A DNA stretch of 64,000 nucleotides from Novilysobacter_A longmucuonensis (GCF_046600735.1 NZ_JBJMAW010000008.1:62001-126000); one strand, 5' to 3'; shown: positions 42,381-50,937, counted from the stretch's first letter. The notes: generated by a model from the sequence alone, not told the origin. A program made the numbers and translations.

Positions 42381-44117
42381 ATGATCGAGCGCTACGACGA
42401 CTTTGGCGCCATCGCCGTAGACCCGATCACCGGGCTGTACCGGCTCGGCGCCAACGGCCCGAACCTGTCCACCGCGATCGCAGCGGCCGGCGCGACCAAG
42501 CGCCGCATCGCGCTGCTGCACATCGACGTGGACATGTTCCGCTCGATCAACACCAACATGGGCGAGGACATCGGCGACCAGGCGCTGGCCGCCGTCGCCC
42601 AGCGCCTGCGCAAGGCCATGCCGCGCGACGGCTGGCTCTGGCGGCTGGCCAGCGACGAATTCGTGCTGGGCATCGGTTATCGCGACGGTGAACTGGACGG
42701 CGCGCAAATGGCCGAGCGCCTGCGCGACGCTTTCGAGACGCCGCTGTCGATCCCGCCCTACACGCTGCCGATGACGCTGTCGATCGGCATCGCGGTGTTT
42801 CCCGACCATGCCCCCAACGCCGCGATGCTGCTGTCCAAGGCCGAGCAGGCGCTGCGCCGGGTCAAGCAGGAAGGCCTGAACAACATCGGGCTGTACTCGG
42901 CCGCCCCGGAAAAGGCCGCCTCCAACGACGGCTTCGCCGAGCGCTTCGTCGAGGCGCTGGAGCGTAGCGAATTCCGGCTGTTCTACCAGCCGCTGGTCGA
43001 TGCCCACGACGGCAGCCTGACCGGTTTCAGCGGGCTGCTGCGCTGGCAGACCGAAGGCCACGGCCTGCTGCGGCCGAGCCACTTCCTGGACATCGTCGAG
43101 CGCGTCGGCCTGTCGGCACGGCTCGGCACCTGGGTCGCCGAGGCCGCGTTCGCGCAACTGGCGCAATGGCGCGCGCAGGGGCTGGATTACCTGTCGATGT
43201 CGGTGCACCTGGCCGGCGCGCTGCTGAACCAGCCCGGATGCGTGGACCGGATCGGCGAGCTGCTGCACCGCTTCGAGCTGCCCGGCACGGCGCTGGAGTT
43301 CGAGATCGCCGAGAGTGTGCTGGCGACCGACGCCCACCAGGTCTACGACACCCTGGTCGGGCTGCGCGCCACGGGCGCCACCCTGACGGTGCAGGATTTC
43401 GGCCTCGGCGGGCTGAGCTTCGCCGCGCTGGCGCAGTACCGGCTGGACCGGCTCAAGATCGACCGCAGCTTCATCCGAAACGTCGCCAGCGACCCGCGCA
43501 GCGCCGCGATCGTGCGCGGCATCATCGCGATGGGGCACCAGCTCGGCATGAAGGTCACCGCCAAGGGCGTGGAGAGCGAGGCCGAGCTCGGCTTCCTGCG
43601 CCGCAACCATTGCGATTTCTTCCAGGGTTATTTGTTCAGTGCACCGCAACCGGCCGAGGACCTGGGCGATTTGGTGCGCAAGCGTTTCCTGCTGCCGGGC
43701 GCGTTTGCCGCCACCCGGCCGGAACGTACGCTGCTGCTGCTGGACGACGAGGAGAACGTGCTGCGCTCCCTGGTCCGGCTGTTCCGCCGCGACGGCTACA
43801 ACATCCTCAGCGCCAGCAGCGTCAGCGAGGCGTTCGACCTGCTCGCCAGCAACAGCACCCAGGTGATCGTGTCCGACCAGCGCATGGCCGACATGAGCGG
43901 TACCGAGTTCCTGACCCGGGTCCGCGACCTCTACCCCGACACGATCCGCATGGTGCTGTCGGGCTACACCGACCTGGCCACGATCACCGAGGCGATCAAC
44001 CACGGCGCGATCTACCGGTTCCTGACCAAGCCGTGGAGCGACGAGGAGCTGCGCGAGCACATCCATGCCGCGTTCCGCACCTACGAGCGCCGCGCCGCGG
44101 GTGAGGCGGTGTACTGA
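42381..44117 (+). CDS. Degenerate GGDEF-EAL protein with C-terminal receiver domain
   Basis: 578 aa. Domains: GGDEF fold about 10-170, EAL fold about 190-440, receiver (REC) about 448-570. The GGDEF motif is ASDEF (90-94). The EAL signature is SGL (217-219) instead of E-A-L, with QDFG (338-) replacing D-D-F-G and KGVES (395-) replacing E-G-V-E-T. So neither c-di-GMP synthesis nor hydrolysis is expected. The REC is intact, with acidic pair LLDDEEN and phosphoacceptor Asp499 in VSDQRMADMSG. This order (REC last) is unusual; more often REC comes first. Possibly a c-di-GMP-binding or scaffold regulator under phosphorelay control. Confidence 0.9.
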   Translation: MIERYDDFGAIAVDPITGLYRLGANGPNLSTAIAAAGATKRRIALLHIDVDMFRSINTNMGEDIGDQALAAVAQRLRKAMPRDGWLWRLASDEFVLGIGYRDGELDGAQMAERLRDAFETPLSIPPYTLPMTLSIGIAVFPDHAPNAAMLLSKAEQALRRVKQEGLNNIGLYSAAPEKAASNDGFAERFVEALERSEFRLFYQPLVDAHDGSLTGFSGLLRWQTEGHGLLRPSHFLDIVERVGLSARLGTWVAEAAFAQLAQWRAQGLDYLSMSVHLAGALLNQPGCVDRIGELLHRFELPGTALEFEIAESVLATDAHQVYDTLVGLRATGATLTVQDFGLGGLSFAALAQYRLDRLKIDRSFIRNVASDPRSAAIVRGIIAMGHQLGMKVTAKGVESEAELGFLRRNHCDFFQGYLFSAPQPAEDLGDLVRKRFLLPGAFAATRPERTLLLLDDEENVLRSLVRLFRRDGYNILSASSVSEAFDLLASNSTQVIVSDQRMADMSGTEFLTRVRDLYPDTIRMVLSGYTDLATITEAINHGAIYRFLTKPWSDEELREHIHAAFRTYERRAAGEAVY

Positions 44118-44129
44118 GCCACGCATGAC

Positions 44130-44328
44130 CCGTAGAGCCGAGCTCGCTCGGCTGCTGTTCTGCAGGAGCTCCCCATGGGCGCGACCGGCGCGGCCGTGTC
44201 ATTCCAATCGCGGGCATGGCCCGCTCCTACAACAGCGCTCGATTTTGTAGGAGCGCCCCATGGGCGCGATCGGCGCGGCCGCGTCATTTCAATCGCGGGC
44301 ATGGCCCGCTCCTACAACCGCGCTCGAT
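44130..44328. repeat. GTAGAGCCGAGC palindrome plus two tandem copies of an 85-bp palindromic unit
   Basis: 44131-44155 is a GTAGAGC-headed palindrome. 44161-44245 and 44246-44328 are two direct copies of a unit starting TG(C/T)AGGAGC and ending with TCCTACAAC-GCGCTCGAT; they differ at only a few bases, and each unit is itself an inverted pair (GCGCCCCATGGGCGC and GCGGGCATGGCCCGC). They fill much of the 345-bp gap between the REC gene and the STAS gene. Confidence 0.88.
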
Positions 44329-44402
44329 GGGGGCGATGGTCTGCTGCGCATGCGCGGTCGGGCCGTGGCCGCTCCGCCAGAGCCCGGTGCAATACCGCCC
44401 GC

Positions 44403-44426
44403 TCAAGTCGCCGCCGCCGCCGCCGT
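44403..44426 (+). promoter_or_regulatory. Weak sigma-28-like promoter candidate for the STAS-cheY-cheA genes
   Basis: GCCGTTAA (44419-44426) matches the -10 of flagellar sigma-28 promoters (GCCGATAA). TCAAGTCG at 44403-44410 resembles the -35, but the spacer is only 8 nt instead of 11, because the intervening CCGCCGCC tract is short by one GCC triplet. It is 37 bp upstream of the STAS start. Candidate only. Confidence 0.35.
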
Positions 44427-44462
44427 TAATTGACACGAACCTCAACGGCCGCCCCACTCGCC

Positions 44463-44765
44463 ATGACCCAGCTGTCCCTGCAACCCGACCTTGGCATCGA
44501 GCATGTCGCCGCATTGCAGGCGGCGCTGCTGCCGCACCTGGACGACGAGGAACCGCTGACCCTCACCGCCGACCGCGTCGAACGGGTGCACGCCGCCGGA
44601 CTGCAGTTGCTGCATGCATTCGTGCGCGACCGCGCCAGCGCCGGGCGCAGCACCGTCGTCACCCTCGCCTCCACTACCCTGGCCGATGCCGCGCGACACC
44701 TTGCGCTGACCGCAAGCCTGGGCCTCGACGCGCCAGCCGAACCGGGCCGGACCTCACATGGCTAG
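44463..44765 (+). CDS. STAS-domain protein (anti-sigma antagonist / MlaB-like)
   Basis: 100 aa from ATG 44463 (MTQLSLQPDLGIEHVAAL). A single STAS fold: DDEEPLTLTADRVERVHAAGLQLLHAFVRDRASAG carries the conserved turn; the usual phosphorylatable Ser/Thr after the turn is not obvious (VHAAGLQ). It heads the chemotaxis genes cheY-cheA and ends about 100 bp before cheY. Role unknown: possibly a regulatory partner of a kinase in this locus. Confidence 0.8.
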   Translation: MTQLSLQPDLGIEHVAALQAALLPHLDDEEPLTLTADRVERVHAAGLQLLHAFVRDRASAGRSTVVTLASTTLADAARHLALTASLGLDAPAEPGRTSHG

Positions 44766-44771
44766 CCCGAC

Positions 44772-44820
44772 TCCCTTCACCCCCATCCCTGCCTTCCCCC
44801 GCGCTGCGGGGGAAGGAAAC
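44772..44820. repeat. CTTCCCCCGCGCTGCGGGGGAAGG hairpin between STAS gene and cheY
   Basis: A perfect stem CTTCCCCCGC / GCGGGGGAAG around a GCT loop (about 44792-44815), flanked by CACCCCCATCC. It is of the CCCTC-type dispersed hairpins. Could partly insulate the STAS gene from cheY, though no T-tract is present. Confidence 0.65.
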
Positions 44821-44867
44821 TCGTGGCACTCGACTGCGTCGAGTGCGCAATCTCATGGAGATCCTGC

Positions 44868-45233
44868 GTGAGCGCACAGCTACTGATCGTCGACGACTCG
44901 ACTTCCATGCGGCAGATGGTCGCCTTCGCATTGTCCTCGGGCGGCTACGACGTGCGCGAAGCCGAGGACGGCCAGGCGGCGCTCGAGATCGCCAGGACCG
45001 CGCGGTTCGATGCGGTGGTCACCGACGTCAACATGCCGCGCATGGACGGCATCGAGCTGATCCGACAGCTGCGCCAGCTGCCGGACTACAAGTTCACCCC
45101 GCTGCTGATGCTGACCACCGAATCGGGCGGCGACAAGAAATCCGAAGGCAAGGCCGCCGGCGCAACCGGCTGGCTGGTCAAGCCGTTCGACCCGGAGCAA
45201 CTGCTCTCGACGGTTCGCAAGGTGCTCGGCTGA
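44868..45233 (+). CDS. cheY: Chemotaxis response regulator CheY
   Basis: 121 aa single receiver domain from GTG 44868 (VSAQLLIVDDSTSMRQM), supported by GGAG with an 8-nt spacer. Acidic pair in IVDDST, phosphoacceptor Asp in VVTDVNMPRMDG, Thr in LLMLTTESGGDKKSE and Lys in WLVKPFDPEQL. CheA starts 3 bp after the stop, so the pair is transcribed together. Output is likely switching of the flagellar motor or of another surface system. Confidence 0.95.
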   Translation: MSAQLLIVDDSTSMRQMVAFALSSGGYDVREAEDGQAALEIARTARFDAVVTDVNMPRMDGIELIRQLRQLPDYKFTPLLMLTTESGGDKKSEGKAAGATGWLVKPFDPEQLLSTVRKVLG

Positions 45234-45236
45234 GCC

Positions 45237-47234
45237 ATGGACATCACCCAGTTCCACGCCGCGTTCTTCGAGGAAAGCCGTGAGGGCCTGGATGCGATGG
45301 AATCCAGCCTGCTCGGGCTGGAAGCCTCCGGCAGCGCCGATCCCGACACGGTCAACGTGATCTTCCGCGCGGCGCATTCGATCAAGGGCGGCGCGGCAAC
45401 CTTCGGCTTCGGCGCGGTCACCGACCTGACCCACCTGCTGGAGACCCTGCTCGACGAAGCCCGCAGCGGCCGGCGCGTGCTCGACGCCGGCGCGACCGGC
45501 GCGTTGCTGGCTTCGGTCGACGTGCTGCGCGGCCTGTTGTCGGTGGCCGAGTACGGCAGCGCCGGGCGCGACGAGGACGCCGACCGCGCGGCGCTCGCGC
45601 AGGCGCGCGCCGCGCTCGACCGCCTGCTCGCGACCGACGCGGCGGCGCCGGCCCCGGCCGCGTCGGACCCATCCACCGCACCGGCCGCGCCGGACAACTG
45701 GCGCATCGGCTTCCGTCCGGAACCATCGCTGTTCATGAGCGGCAACGACCCGCTGCGGATCCTGCGCGAGCTCGGCAGCCATGGCGAGCTCAGCACCACC
45801 TGCCTGGACGACCGGCTGCCGCCGTTCACCGAACTTGATCCATTCGAGGCGCACCTGGCCTGGGACCTGATGCTGCCCGGCAGCGTGCCGCGCGCCGCGA
45901 TCGACGAGGCCTTCGCCTGGGTCGAGGACCAGTGCGAGCTGTCGATCGAGGAACTGCGCCAGGCCAAGACCGAGCTGGCCCGCGGCGACGGCGCGCCTGT
46001 CGGCAATCCGGTCGATCCGGCCGCCCCGCCGGCCCGCCGCGCCAGCGATGGCGACAACTCGATCCGCGTCGCCGTGGCCAAGGTCGACGCGCTGATCAAC
46101 CTGGTCGGCGAGCTGGTCATCACCCAGGCGATGCTGCGCCAGCGCTCCGAGTCGCTCGATCCGGTCGCCAACGAGGCGTTGCTGACCGGACTGGGCCAGC
46201 TCGACCGCAACACCCGCGACCTGCAGGAGGCGGTGATGAGCGTGCGCATGCTGCCGGTGGAGTTCGCCTTCAGCCGTTTCCCGCGCATGGTCCGCGACCT
46301 GGCCACCCGCCTGGACAAGAAGGTGCGGCTGAAGACCCAGGGCGAGGCGACCGAGCTCGACAAGGGCGTGATCGAGAAGATCGTCGACCCGCTGGTGCAC
46401 CTGATGCGCAACGCGATCGACCACGGTCTGGAGATGCCGGCCGAGCGCCGTGCCGCGGGCAAGGACGAGACCGGCACCATCACCATGACCGCCGCGCACC
46501 AGGGCGGGCACATCATCATCGAGGTCGGCGACGACGGCAAAGGCCTGGACCGCGAACGCATCCTGCGCAAGGCTGCCGAACGCGAGCTGCCAGTGCCGGA
46601 AAACCCGACCGACGCGCAGGTCTGGGACCTGGTGTTCCACCCCGGCTTCTCCACCGCCGAGGCCCTGACCGACCTGTCCGGCCGCGGCGTCGGCATGGAC
46701 GTGGTCAAGAGCAACATCGTCGCGCTCGGCGGCCAGGTCGAGATCCGCAGCCGCAAGGGCGCCGGCACCACCGTGTCGATCAAGCTGCCGCTGACCCTGG
46801 CGATCCTGGATGGGATGTCGGTCGCGGTCGGCGATCAGGTCTTCATCCTGCCGCTGAACATGGTGATTGAGTCGCTGCAGCCCGGCGCCGGCGAAGTCCG
46901 CACGATCGCCGGCGACACCCGCGTGCTGCGCGTGCGCGACGACTACCTGCCGCTGGTCAACCTGCGCGAGCAGTACCGCCTGCCGGCACCGGCCGGCGCC
47001 GCATCCGGCGCGGTGCCGATCGCGGTGGTGGTCGAAAGCAGCGGCCGCAAGCTGGCGCTGGAGGTCGACGAGTTGCTCGGACAGCAGCAGGTCGTGGTCA
47101 AGAACCTGGAAACCAACTACCGCCGCATCCCCGGCGTGTCGGGCGCGACCATCCTCGGCGACGGCCGCGTCGCATTGATCGTCGACGCCGGTGGCCTCGG
47201 CCAGCCAAGCGAGCGCCTAGCGGTGGCTGCGTGA
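45237..47234 (+). CDS. cheA: Chemotaxis histidine kinase CheA
   Basis: 665 aa. P1 HPt domain with phosphorylated His47 (FRAAHSIKGGAATFGFG), a linker with a P2-like region about 150-250, dimerisation P3 (VGELVITQAMLRQRSE), kinase P4 with N-box HLMRNAIDHGLE, G1 VGDDGKGLD, G2 GRGVGMDVV, and P5 CheW-like C-terminus (about 515-655). All catalytic motifs are complete. It links receptors (mcp1-3) via CheW to CheY. Start ATG overlaps nothing; it is 3 bp from cheY. Confidence 0.97.
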   Translation: MDITQFHAAFFEESREGLDAMESSLLGLEASGSADPDTVNVIFRAAHSIKGGAATFGFGAVTDLTHLLETLLDEARSGRRVLDAGATGALLASVDVLRGLLSVAEYGSAGRDEDADRAALAQARAALDRLLATDAAAPAPAASDPSTAPAAPDNWRIGFRPEPSLFMSGNDPLRILRELGSHGELSTTCLDDRLPPFTELDPFEAHLAWDLMLPGSVPRAAIDEAFAWVEDQCELSIEELRQAKTELARGDGAPVGNPVDPAAPPARRASDGDNSIRVAVAKVDALINLVGELVITQAMLRQRSESLDPVANEALLTGLGQLDRNTRDLQEAVMSVRMLPVEFAFSRFPRMVRDLATRLDKKVRLKTQGEATELDKGVIEKIVDPLVHLMRNAIDHGLEMPAERRAAGKDETGTITMTAAHQGGHIIIEVGDDGKGLDRERILRKAAERELPVPENPTDAQVWDLVFHPGFSTAEALTDLSGRGVGMDVVKSNIVALGGQVEIRSRKGAGTTVSIKLPLTLAILDGMSVAVGDQVFILPLNMVIESLQPGAGEVRTIAGDTRVLRVRDDYLPLVNLREQYRLPAPAGAASGAVPIAVVVESSGRKLALEVDELLGQQQVVVKNLETNYRRIPGVSGATILGDGRVALIVDAGGLGQPSERLAVAA

Positions 47235-47257
47235 TGGACGCTCCTGGAAACATTGCT

Positions 47258-47370
47258 CATCATTCCCGCGAACGCGGGTTGCCTCATCGTGCCGCCGTAG
47301 GCGGCTACCCAGCGACGTTGCTGTTGCGCACTCAAGTCACTGGATCCCCGTCTTCGCGAGGATGGCGGAC
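47258..47370. repeat. CATTCCCGCGAACGCGGG / GGATCCCCGTCTTCGCGAGG repeat between cheA and cheW
   Basis: 47260-47277 is a CATTCCCGCGAACGCGGG hairpin; 47341-47363 reads GGATCCCCGTCTTCGCGAGGATGG, the dispersed CCCGCGAAGGCGGG type. The 190-bp gap between cheA and cheW is otherwise non-coding, so the two genes are separated by repeat DNA. Confidence 0.7.
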
Positions 47371-47424
47371 TGAGGCATCAGCTGCCCACCGCACACACCG
47401 CATCCGCGTCACAGGAACAATGCC

Positions 47425-47916
47425 ATGAACCATCCGCTCCCCAGCGCCGCCACCCGCACCGACCTCGCCAGCCACGAGTTCCTCACGTTCGCGCTCGGCG
47501 AGGAGGAGTACGGCGTCGAAATCCTCAAGGTGCAGGAGATCCGCGGCTACGACGCGGTCACCCGCCTGCCCGACGCACCGGACTACATCAAGGGCGTGAT
47601 CAACCTGCGCGGCATCATCGTGCCGGTGATCGACATGCGCCTGAAGTTCCGCCTGGCCAAGGCCGAATACAACGCGCTGACGGTGATGATCGTGCTCAAC
47701 GTCGCCGACCGCGTGGTCGGCATGGTGGTCGACAGCGTGTCCGATGTGGTGCAGCTCGGCGGCGAACAGATCCGCGACGTGCCGGAACTCGGCGCCACCA
47801 TCGACCGCCAGTTTCTGACCGGCATCGGCACGCTGGACGAACGCATGCTGATCCTGATCGACATCGAGAAGCTCATGACCGATGCCGACATGGGGCTGGT
47901 CGCAAAAGCCGCCTAG
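47425..47916 (+). CDS. cheW: Chemotaxis coupling protein CheW
   Basis: 163 aa. Two SH3-like subdomains; LTFALGEEEYGVEILKVQEIRGY, the RLPDAPDYIKGVINLRGIIVPVIDMRLKF block and the C-terminal GTLDERMLILIDIEKLM. Couples receptor signalling domains to CheA. The ATG is preceded by ACAGGAAC. mcp1 starts 62 bp downstream of the stop. Confidence 0.96.
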   Translation: MNHPLPSAATRTDLASHEFLTFALGEEEYGVEILKVQEIRGYDAVTRLPDAPDYIKGVINLRGIIVPVIDMRLKFRLAKAEYNALTVMIVLNVADRVVGMVVDSVSDVVQLGGEQIRDVPELGATIDRQFLTGIGTLDERMLILIDIEKLMTDADMGLVAKAA

Positions 47917-47978
47917 CGGTTTCCCATGGCGGCAAGCGCCCGCCATCCGTTTTGCTCCATCCGGACAAAGGAATGCGC

Positions 47979-50252
47979 ATGTCTTTCAATAATCTCAGCG
48001 TCAGCGGCCGCCTCGCGGTCGGCTTTTCCGCTGTCATCGTCCTCATGCTGGTAATCAGCGGCATGAACATGGCCGGGCAGAAGCAGCTCACGGGGGCGTC
48101 CAGCGCGAACGAGCACACCTTTCGGGTACTGTTGGAAGGCGAGCAGTTGTTGCAGGACATGGTCAACATCGCGTCGGGCACGCGCGGTTTCGTGCTTACC
48201 GGCAACGGTGACTACCTGGAGCCTTTCGTCGCCGGCCAACGCGACTTCGACGCCGCCTGGGCAGAGGCGAATCGGCTGACCTCGGACAATCCCGTCCAGC
48301 AGGACCGCCTTGCCGAGGTGCGCGAGCTGCAGCAGCAGTTCGTGGCGTACGAACAGGGCCTGATCGACCAGCGCCGTGCGGTCGACGGCGGTGAGCAGAC
48401 CATGGAGGCACTGCTCGCGAACTTCGACGATGGGCGCGGCAAGCAGATCTCCGACCGCACGCGGGCGTTGATCGCCGAATTCTACAAGTCCGAACAGGAC
48501 CTTCTCGCCGAGCGTAGTGCGCATGCGACAACGATCGAATCGCGCGGCACCCTGCTCAGTGTGCTCGGCGGCCTGTTCGCCGTGGTCATAGCCGTCTGGA
48601 TGGGCCTGCTGATCCGCCGCAGCCTGATGCGCCAGCTCGGTGGCGAGCCGGCCTATGCCGCCGAAGTCGTGCGCCGCATCGGCGCCGGCGAGCTCGACCG
48701 CGAAGTGCGGGTGCAGTCCTCCGGCCCGTCGCTGCTGGCCGGCATGCGCCAGCTGCAGCAGCAGTTGCGCAGCTTCAACACCGCCCAGTTGCAGATGGCC
48801 GAGCGCCATGAAGCCGGCGATACCGACCACCGCATCGACAGCGCCAGCTTCCCCGGTGCCTACGGCACGATGGCGCAGGCGGTCAACGACCTGGTCGACT
48901 CGCACATCGCGGTCAATCGCCACGTGGTCGAAGTGGTCTCGCGGTACGCCAAGGGCGACCTGGCAACGGACATCGACCGCATGCCCGGCAAGAAGGCCGA
49001 GATCACCGAGGCCATCGACGGGGTCAAGTCCGGCATGCTCGGGGTCAACGCCGAGCTCAAGCGCCTGGTCGATGCCGCCGTGGCCGGCGACTTCGCCCAG
49101 CGTGGCGACACCGCCCGCTTCGAGTTCGCCTACCGCGAGATGATCGTCTCACTCAACGAGCTGATGCAGACCGCCGATTCCGGCCTCGGCGAGCTCGGCA
49201 CCCTGCTGTCGGCCATGGCCGAGGGCGACCTGACCCGGCGCATCACCGTGGAGCTCAACGGCAAGTTCGGCGAAGTCGCGGGCGATGCCAACCGCACCGT
49301 GCAGAAGCTCAGCGAGATCGTGCGCCAGATCCGCGAAGGCACCGAGACCATCAGCACCGCCGCGCGCGAGATCTCCGCCGGCAACACCGACCTGTCCACG
49401 CGCACCGAGCAGCAGGCCGCCTCGCTGGAGGAAACCGCCTCCTCGATGGAGGAGCTGACCAGCACCGTGCGCCAGAACGCCGAAAACGCGCGCCAGGCCA
49501 ACCAACTGGCGATCAGCGCATCGGACGTCGCCACCAGCGGCGGCGGCGTGGTCGGCGACGTGGTCACGACCATGGGCGAGATCGACGCATCGTCCAAGCA
49601 GATCGTCGAGATCATCAGCGTCATCGACGGCATCGCGTTCCAGACCAACATCCTCGCGCTCAACGCCGCGGTCGAGGCCGCGCGCGCCGGCGAGCAGGGC
49701 CGCGGCTTCGCGGTGGTCGCATCCGAGGTGCGCAGCCTGGCGCAACGCTCGGCCGCCGCGGCCAAGGAGATCAAGACGCTGATCGGCAACTCGGTGGAAA
49801 AGGTCGAACAGGGCACCGCGCTGGTCGACCAGGCCGGCAAGACCATGCAGGACATCGTCACCGGCGTGAAGCGGGTGACCGACATCATGGCCGACATCAG
49901 CGCCGCCTCGGCCGAACAGAGCACCGGCATCGAGCAGGTCAACCAGACCGTGCTGCAGATGGACGAGACCACCCAGCAGAACGCCGCCCTGGTCGAGGAA
50001 GCCAACGCCGCCGCCCGCAGCCTGGAGTCGCAGGCCAGTGAACTCAGCCAGGCCGTGGCCGCGTTCCGCCTCGACAGCGGCCGCGCCTCGCCGGTCGCGG
50101 CCCAGGTCACCGCCAGGGTCAGCGAAATCGGCGCCAGCAGCACCCGCCGCGAACCACCCCAGCGGCTCGCGCCGAAGAACCCGGCGCCGCAGCGCGCACC
50201 GAAACCCGCGCTGGCCCGCGCCGGCGGCGAGCAGGAGTGGCAGGAGTTCTGA
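47979..50252 (+). CDS. Methyl-accepting chemotaxis protein (mcp1), CHASE3-like sensor, EWQEF tail
   Basis: 757 aa. Transmembrane helix about 12-33, a periplasmic four-helix CHASE3-like region to about 190, second helix about 195-215, HAMP-like segments, then the long MCP signalling bundle with hairpin tip IDGIAFQTNILALNAAVEAA and FAVVASEVRSLAQRS. The last five residues, EWQEF, fit the W-x-x-F tether recognised by CheR/CheB. ATG 47979 is preferred over 47973, because AAAGGA lies 6 bp upstream. Ends with a strong terminator. Confidence 0.94.
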   Translation: MSFNNLSVSGRLAVGFSAVIVLMLVISGMNMAGQKQLTGASSANEHTFRVLLEGEQLLQDMVNIASGTRGFVLTGNGDYLEPFVAGQRDFDAAWAEANRLTSDNPVQQDRLAEVRELQQQFVAYEQGLIDQRRAVDGGEQTMEALLANFDDGRGKQISDRTRALIAEFYKSEQDLLAERSAHATTIESRGTLLSVLGGLFAVVIAVWMGLLIRRSLMRQLGGEPAYAAEVVRRIGAGELDREVRVQSSGPSLLAGMRQLQQQLRSFNTAQLQMAERHEAGDTDHRIDSASFPGAYGTMAQAVNDLVDSHIAVNRHVVEVVSRYAKGDLATDIDRMPGKKAEITEAIDGVKSGMLGVNAELKRLVDAAVAGDFAQRGDTARFEFAYREMIVSLNELMQTADSGLGELGTLLSAMAEGDLTRRITVELNGKFGEVAGDANRTVQKLSEIVRQIREGTETISTAAREISAGNTDLSTRTEQQAASLEETASSMEELTSTVRQNAENARQANQLAISASDVATSGGGVVGDVVTTMGEIDASSKQIVEIISVIDGIAFQTNILALNAAVEAARAGEQGRGFAVVASEVRSLAQRSAAAAKEIKTLIGNSVEKVEQGTALVDQAGKTMQDIVTGVKRVTDIMADISAASAEQSTGIEQVNQTVLQMDETTQQNAALVEEANAAARSLESQASELSQAVAAFRLDSGRASPVAAQVTARVSEIGASSTRREPPQRLAPKNPAPQRAPKPALARAGGEQEWQEF

Positions 50253-50277
50253 GGTTGATCCGGATACCGGATCGGAT

Positions 50278-50312
50278 CGCGGGCCGGGCTCACACCCCGG
50301 CCCGCGGTTTTT
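50278..50312 (+). terminator. Rho-independent terminator after mcp1
   Basis: Stem CGCGGGCCGGG (50278-) and CCCGGCCCGCG (to 50306) with a small loop, followed by GTTTTTCC. The stem is GC-rich and the T-run is immediate. This ends the cheW-mcp1 unit and separates it from the inserted YCII/TetR islet. Confidence 0.88.
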
Positions 50313-50336
50313 CCAGCTGCCAAGTACCGGAACGGC

Positions 50337-50437
50337 GTAGAGCGGAGCTTGCTCCGCTGCCTTGATCTCAACCCCAGCCGAGCAAGCTCGGCTCTACGAT
50401 TCACGCGCCCCCTGTAGGAGCGCCCCATGGGCGCGAC
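50337..50437. repeat. GTAGAGCGGAGC pair and a TGTAGGAGCGCCCC palindrome
   Basis: 50337-50358 (GTAGAGCGGAGCTTGCTC) faces 50376-50398 (GAGCAAGCTCGGCTCTAC). 50412-50437 is one TGTAGGAGCGCCCCATGGGC palindrome. The remaining bases up to 50548 show nothing that I can assign. Confidence 0.8.
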
Positions 50438-50548
50438 GGTCGCATGTCCTTCAGCGCACCACCCCGCCGACTAATCCAGCTCCCTGCATGTCGACTTTTG
50501 CAGCAGAGGGCCGACCTCGGGTGAGCCAAGGCTCCCGTCGCCGTCCGG

Positions 50549-50899
50549 TCAACCGCAGCCTTGCTCCCCCGCCCCGGTGGCCATCGTAGCGGCCATGAGT
50601 TCGGCCACCTCGATGGATCCGCCGATCTCGAAGATCGGGCAGCCCCGCACCATCAGCGCCGCCGCTTCGAGGCTGCCCGCGTCCAGCAGGGTGTAGCCGC
50701 TCAGGCGGTCCTCGCCGGGATCGGCGGTTCCTTGAGCAGCATCGGTCACGATCGTCGAGCGGCACAGCACCGCACCCTGGTCGGCGATGGCCGCTCCGAG
50801 GCCCGCGGACCATGCCCGCCACCGGCCCATGAAACCGGCCATCTCGTCCTGGTCCACCGGCGGCTTTCCGCCGTGAAATGCAAGTAGGTAACGCGGCAT
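50549..50899 (-). CDS. YCII-related domain protein
   Basis: 116 aa from ATG 50899 (MPRYLLAFHGGKPP). YCII fold, similar to small dioxygenase/hydrolase-like or PhnB-adjacent proteins: YLLAFHGG, MGRWRAWSAGLGAAIADQG, the SGYTLLDAGSLEAAALMVRGCPIFEIGG block. Probably enzymatic or ligand-binding, but no activity is established for the group. Its promoter faces the TetR regulator (124-bp gap), suggesting it is the regulator's target. It is in an islet that interrupts the chemotaxis cluster. Confidence 0.85.
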   Translation of the reverse strand: MPRYLLAFHGGKPPVDQDEMAGFMGRWRAWSAGLGAAIADQGAVLCRSTIVTDAAQGTADPGEDRLSGYTLLDAGSLEAAALMVRGCPIFEIGGSIEVAELMAATMATGAGEQGCG

Positions 50900-50913
50900 C
50901 TTTGTCCCTTTCA

Positions 50914-50937
50914 GTTGCGCCCCGAACTCAGGGCAAC
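50914..50937. promoter_or_regulatory. Candidate operator between the YCII and TetR genes
   Basis: GTTGCGCCCC...GGGCAAC (50914-50937) is an imperfect inverted repeat between the divergent start codons. TetR-family regulators often bind such palindromes and control the neighbouring gene. Only the symmetry is visible; binding is inference. Confidence 0.35.

Noticed and set aside
40869..44126. Very long open frame on the minus strand across the M28 and GGDEF-EAL-REC genes (1085 codons)
   Set aside because: It is antisense to two genes with clear domains. Long antisense frames are expected in such GC-rich coding DNA, and the translation has no recognisable domains and many His/Arg/Gln runs.
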